Below, one piece after another: positions 63,746 through 64,000 of a DNA stretch of 64,000 bases. The notes under the pieces are model-generated. The model saw nothing but the letters and a program-made list of their open reading frames with translations, did no database searches and was not told where the DNA came from. The position numbers and the translations under genes were made by a program. Positions within the stretch are counted from its first letter, which is position 1, and every line of letters begins with the position of its first letter. The stretch spans positions 420,137-484,136 of the forward strand of contig RPFO01000189.1 in the NCBI GenBank assembly GCA_009746045.1. The letters run 5' to 3'. The DNA comes from Mesostigma viride. Lineage: Eukaryota; Streptophyta; Mesostigmatophyceae; Mesostigmatales; Mesostigmataceae.

Positions 63746-64000
63746 AGTTATGGCACTCGTGCAATGGATGCGAACGTGTGTTGGATTATGCAATGGCTGG
63801 CATAATATCAACCCATGCAAGCTTGCCAAGCTGGATTGCATGGGCACGTAGGTTAGGGTAACCTAGCTATCCTGTACTAGTGCTAACCAATGAGGTGCTG
63901 GCTCCGTCCAGCTAGATCTACTCCAGCTAGGACTGATACGATGCCCGCAGGCAACGACTGCCTAACAGCACTACGTGGACGATCCTGGACCTCCCCTAGG
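63746..64000 (-). repeat. Copia B LTR, right (upstream), partial
   Basis: Begins AGTTATGG and matches 43390-43644, with one difference seen (GACTGATACG versus GACTGAGACG). It continues past the window. Confidence 0.9.

Larger units (their letters stand above)
43390..64000 (-). mobile_element. Copia B, AGTT-ended copia-like element, incomplete at the window edge
   Basis: LTRs are at 43390-43910 and from 63746 beyond the window. The body runs from ORF0 (63715) through gag, integrase, protease-like, RT and RNase H to 57495, and continues at 44340 after the inserted Copia A. It sits inside the chromovirus LTR; the 5 bp to its left are ATGAG. The 255 visible bp of the right LTR differ from the left LTR at one position by eye, so the insertion is young, yet its ORFs carry several single-base frameshifts. 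Confidence 0.85.

Overview
The window looks like nuclear DNA of a unicellular eukaryote, most probably a green alga. The reasons are GT-AG introns of 0.2-1.4 kb in a plant/algal-type OSCA/CSC1 channel gene, a chromodomain Ty3/gypsy element, Ty1/copia elements, and LINEs with GC-rich ORFs. The species cannot be named from sequence alone. I recognise only one host gene. The rest is transposable elements, simple repeats and sequence without recognisable genes.

Layout. 1-8,030: two near-identical copies of a LINE with a restriction-like endonuclease (316-3111 and 7202-8015, both minus strand, both with target-site duplications), with a decayed LINE ORF1 and 3' end between them (about 4020-5478). 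8,809-10,507: a 1.7-kb element with piggyBac-like ends in a TTAA duplication. 12,423-21,044: an eight-exon OSCA/CSC1-type mechanosensitive/osmosensing channel gene, predicted 1050 aa, with a terminal-inverted-repeat element in intron 3. 22,330-34,064: LINE debris (ORF1, reverse transcriptase tails, three copies of one 3' UTR, PHD- and RING-finger ORF remnants) around a 0.6-kb (GGGT)n / (GA)n tract. 34,065-64,000: one nest of LTR retrotransposons.

The nest can be ordered from target-site duplications and interrupted reading frames. A LINE fragment was hit by a chromovirus (34065 onward). Its upstream LTR was hit by Copia B (43390 to beyond 64000). Copia B's RNase H codons were hit by Copia A (44346-57494, TSD CCTGC). 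Copia A was hit twice: in its reverse transcriptase by the internally deleted Copia C (46880-49542, TSD GACCC), and between gag and pol by a non-autonomous element with three LTRs (52084-54720, TSD GTACC).

The most novel content is the shared character of Copia A, B and C. All three LTRs begin AGTT and end AACT instead of TG...CA. No tRNA-type primer-binding site follows the LTR. An extra ORF starts only 24-30 nt past the LTR (A and B). The pol order reads integrase - protease-like domain - reverse transcriptase - RNase H rather than protease first. The protease signature is DT(N/Q) rather than DTG, and the reverse transcriptase active site is HGDD rather than YVDD. In Copia A a single UGA followed by C separates gag from an otherwise open pol frame. 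Together these suggest a distinct, possibly undescribed copia-like lineage.
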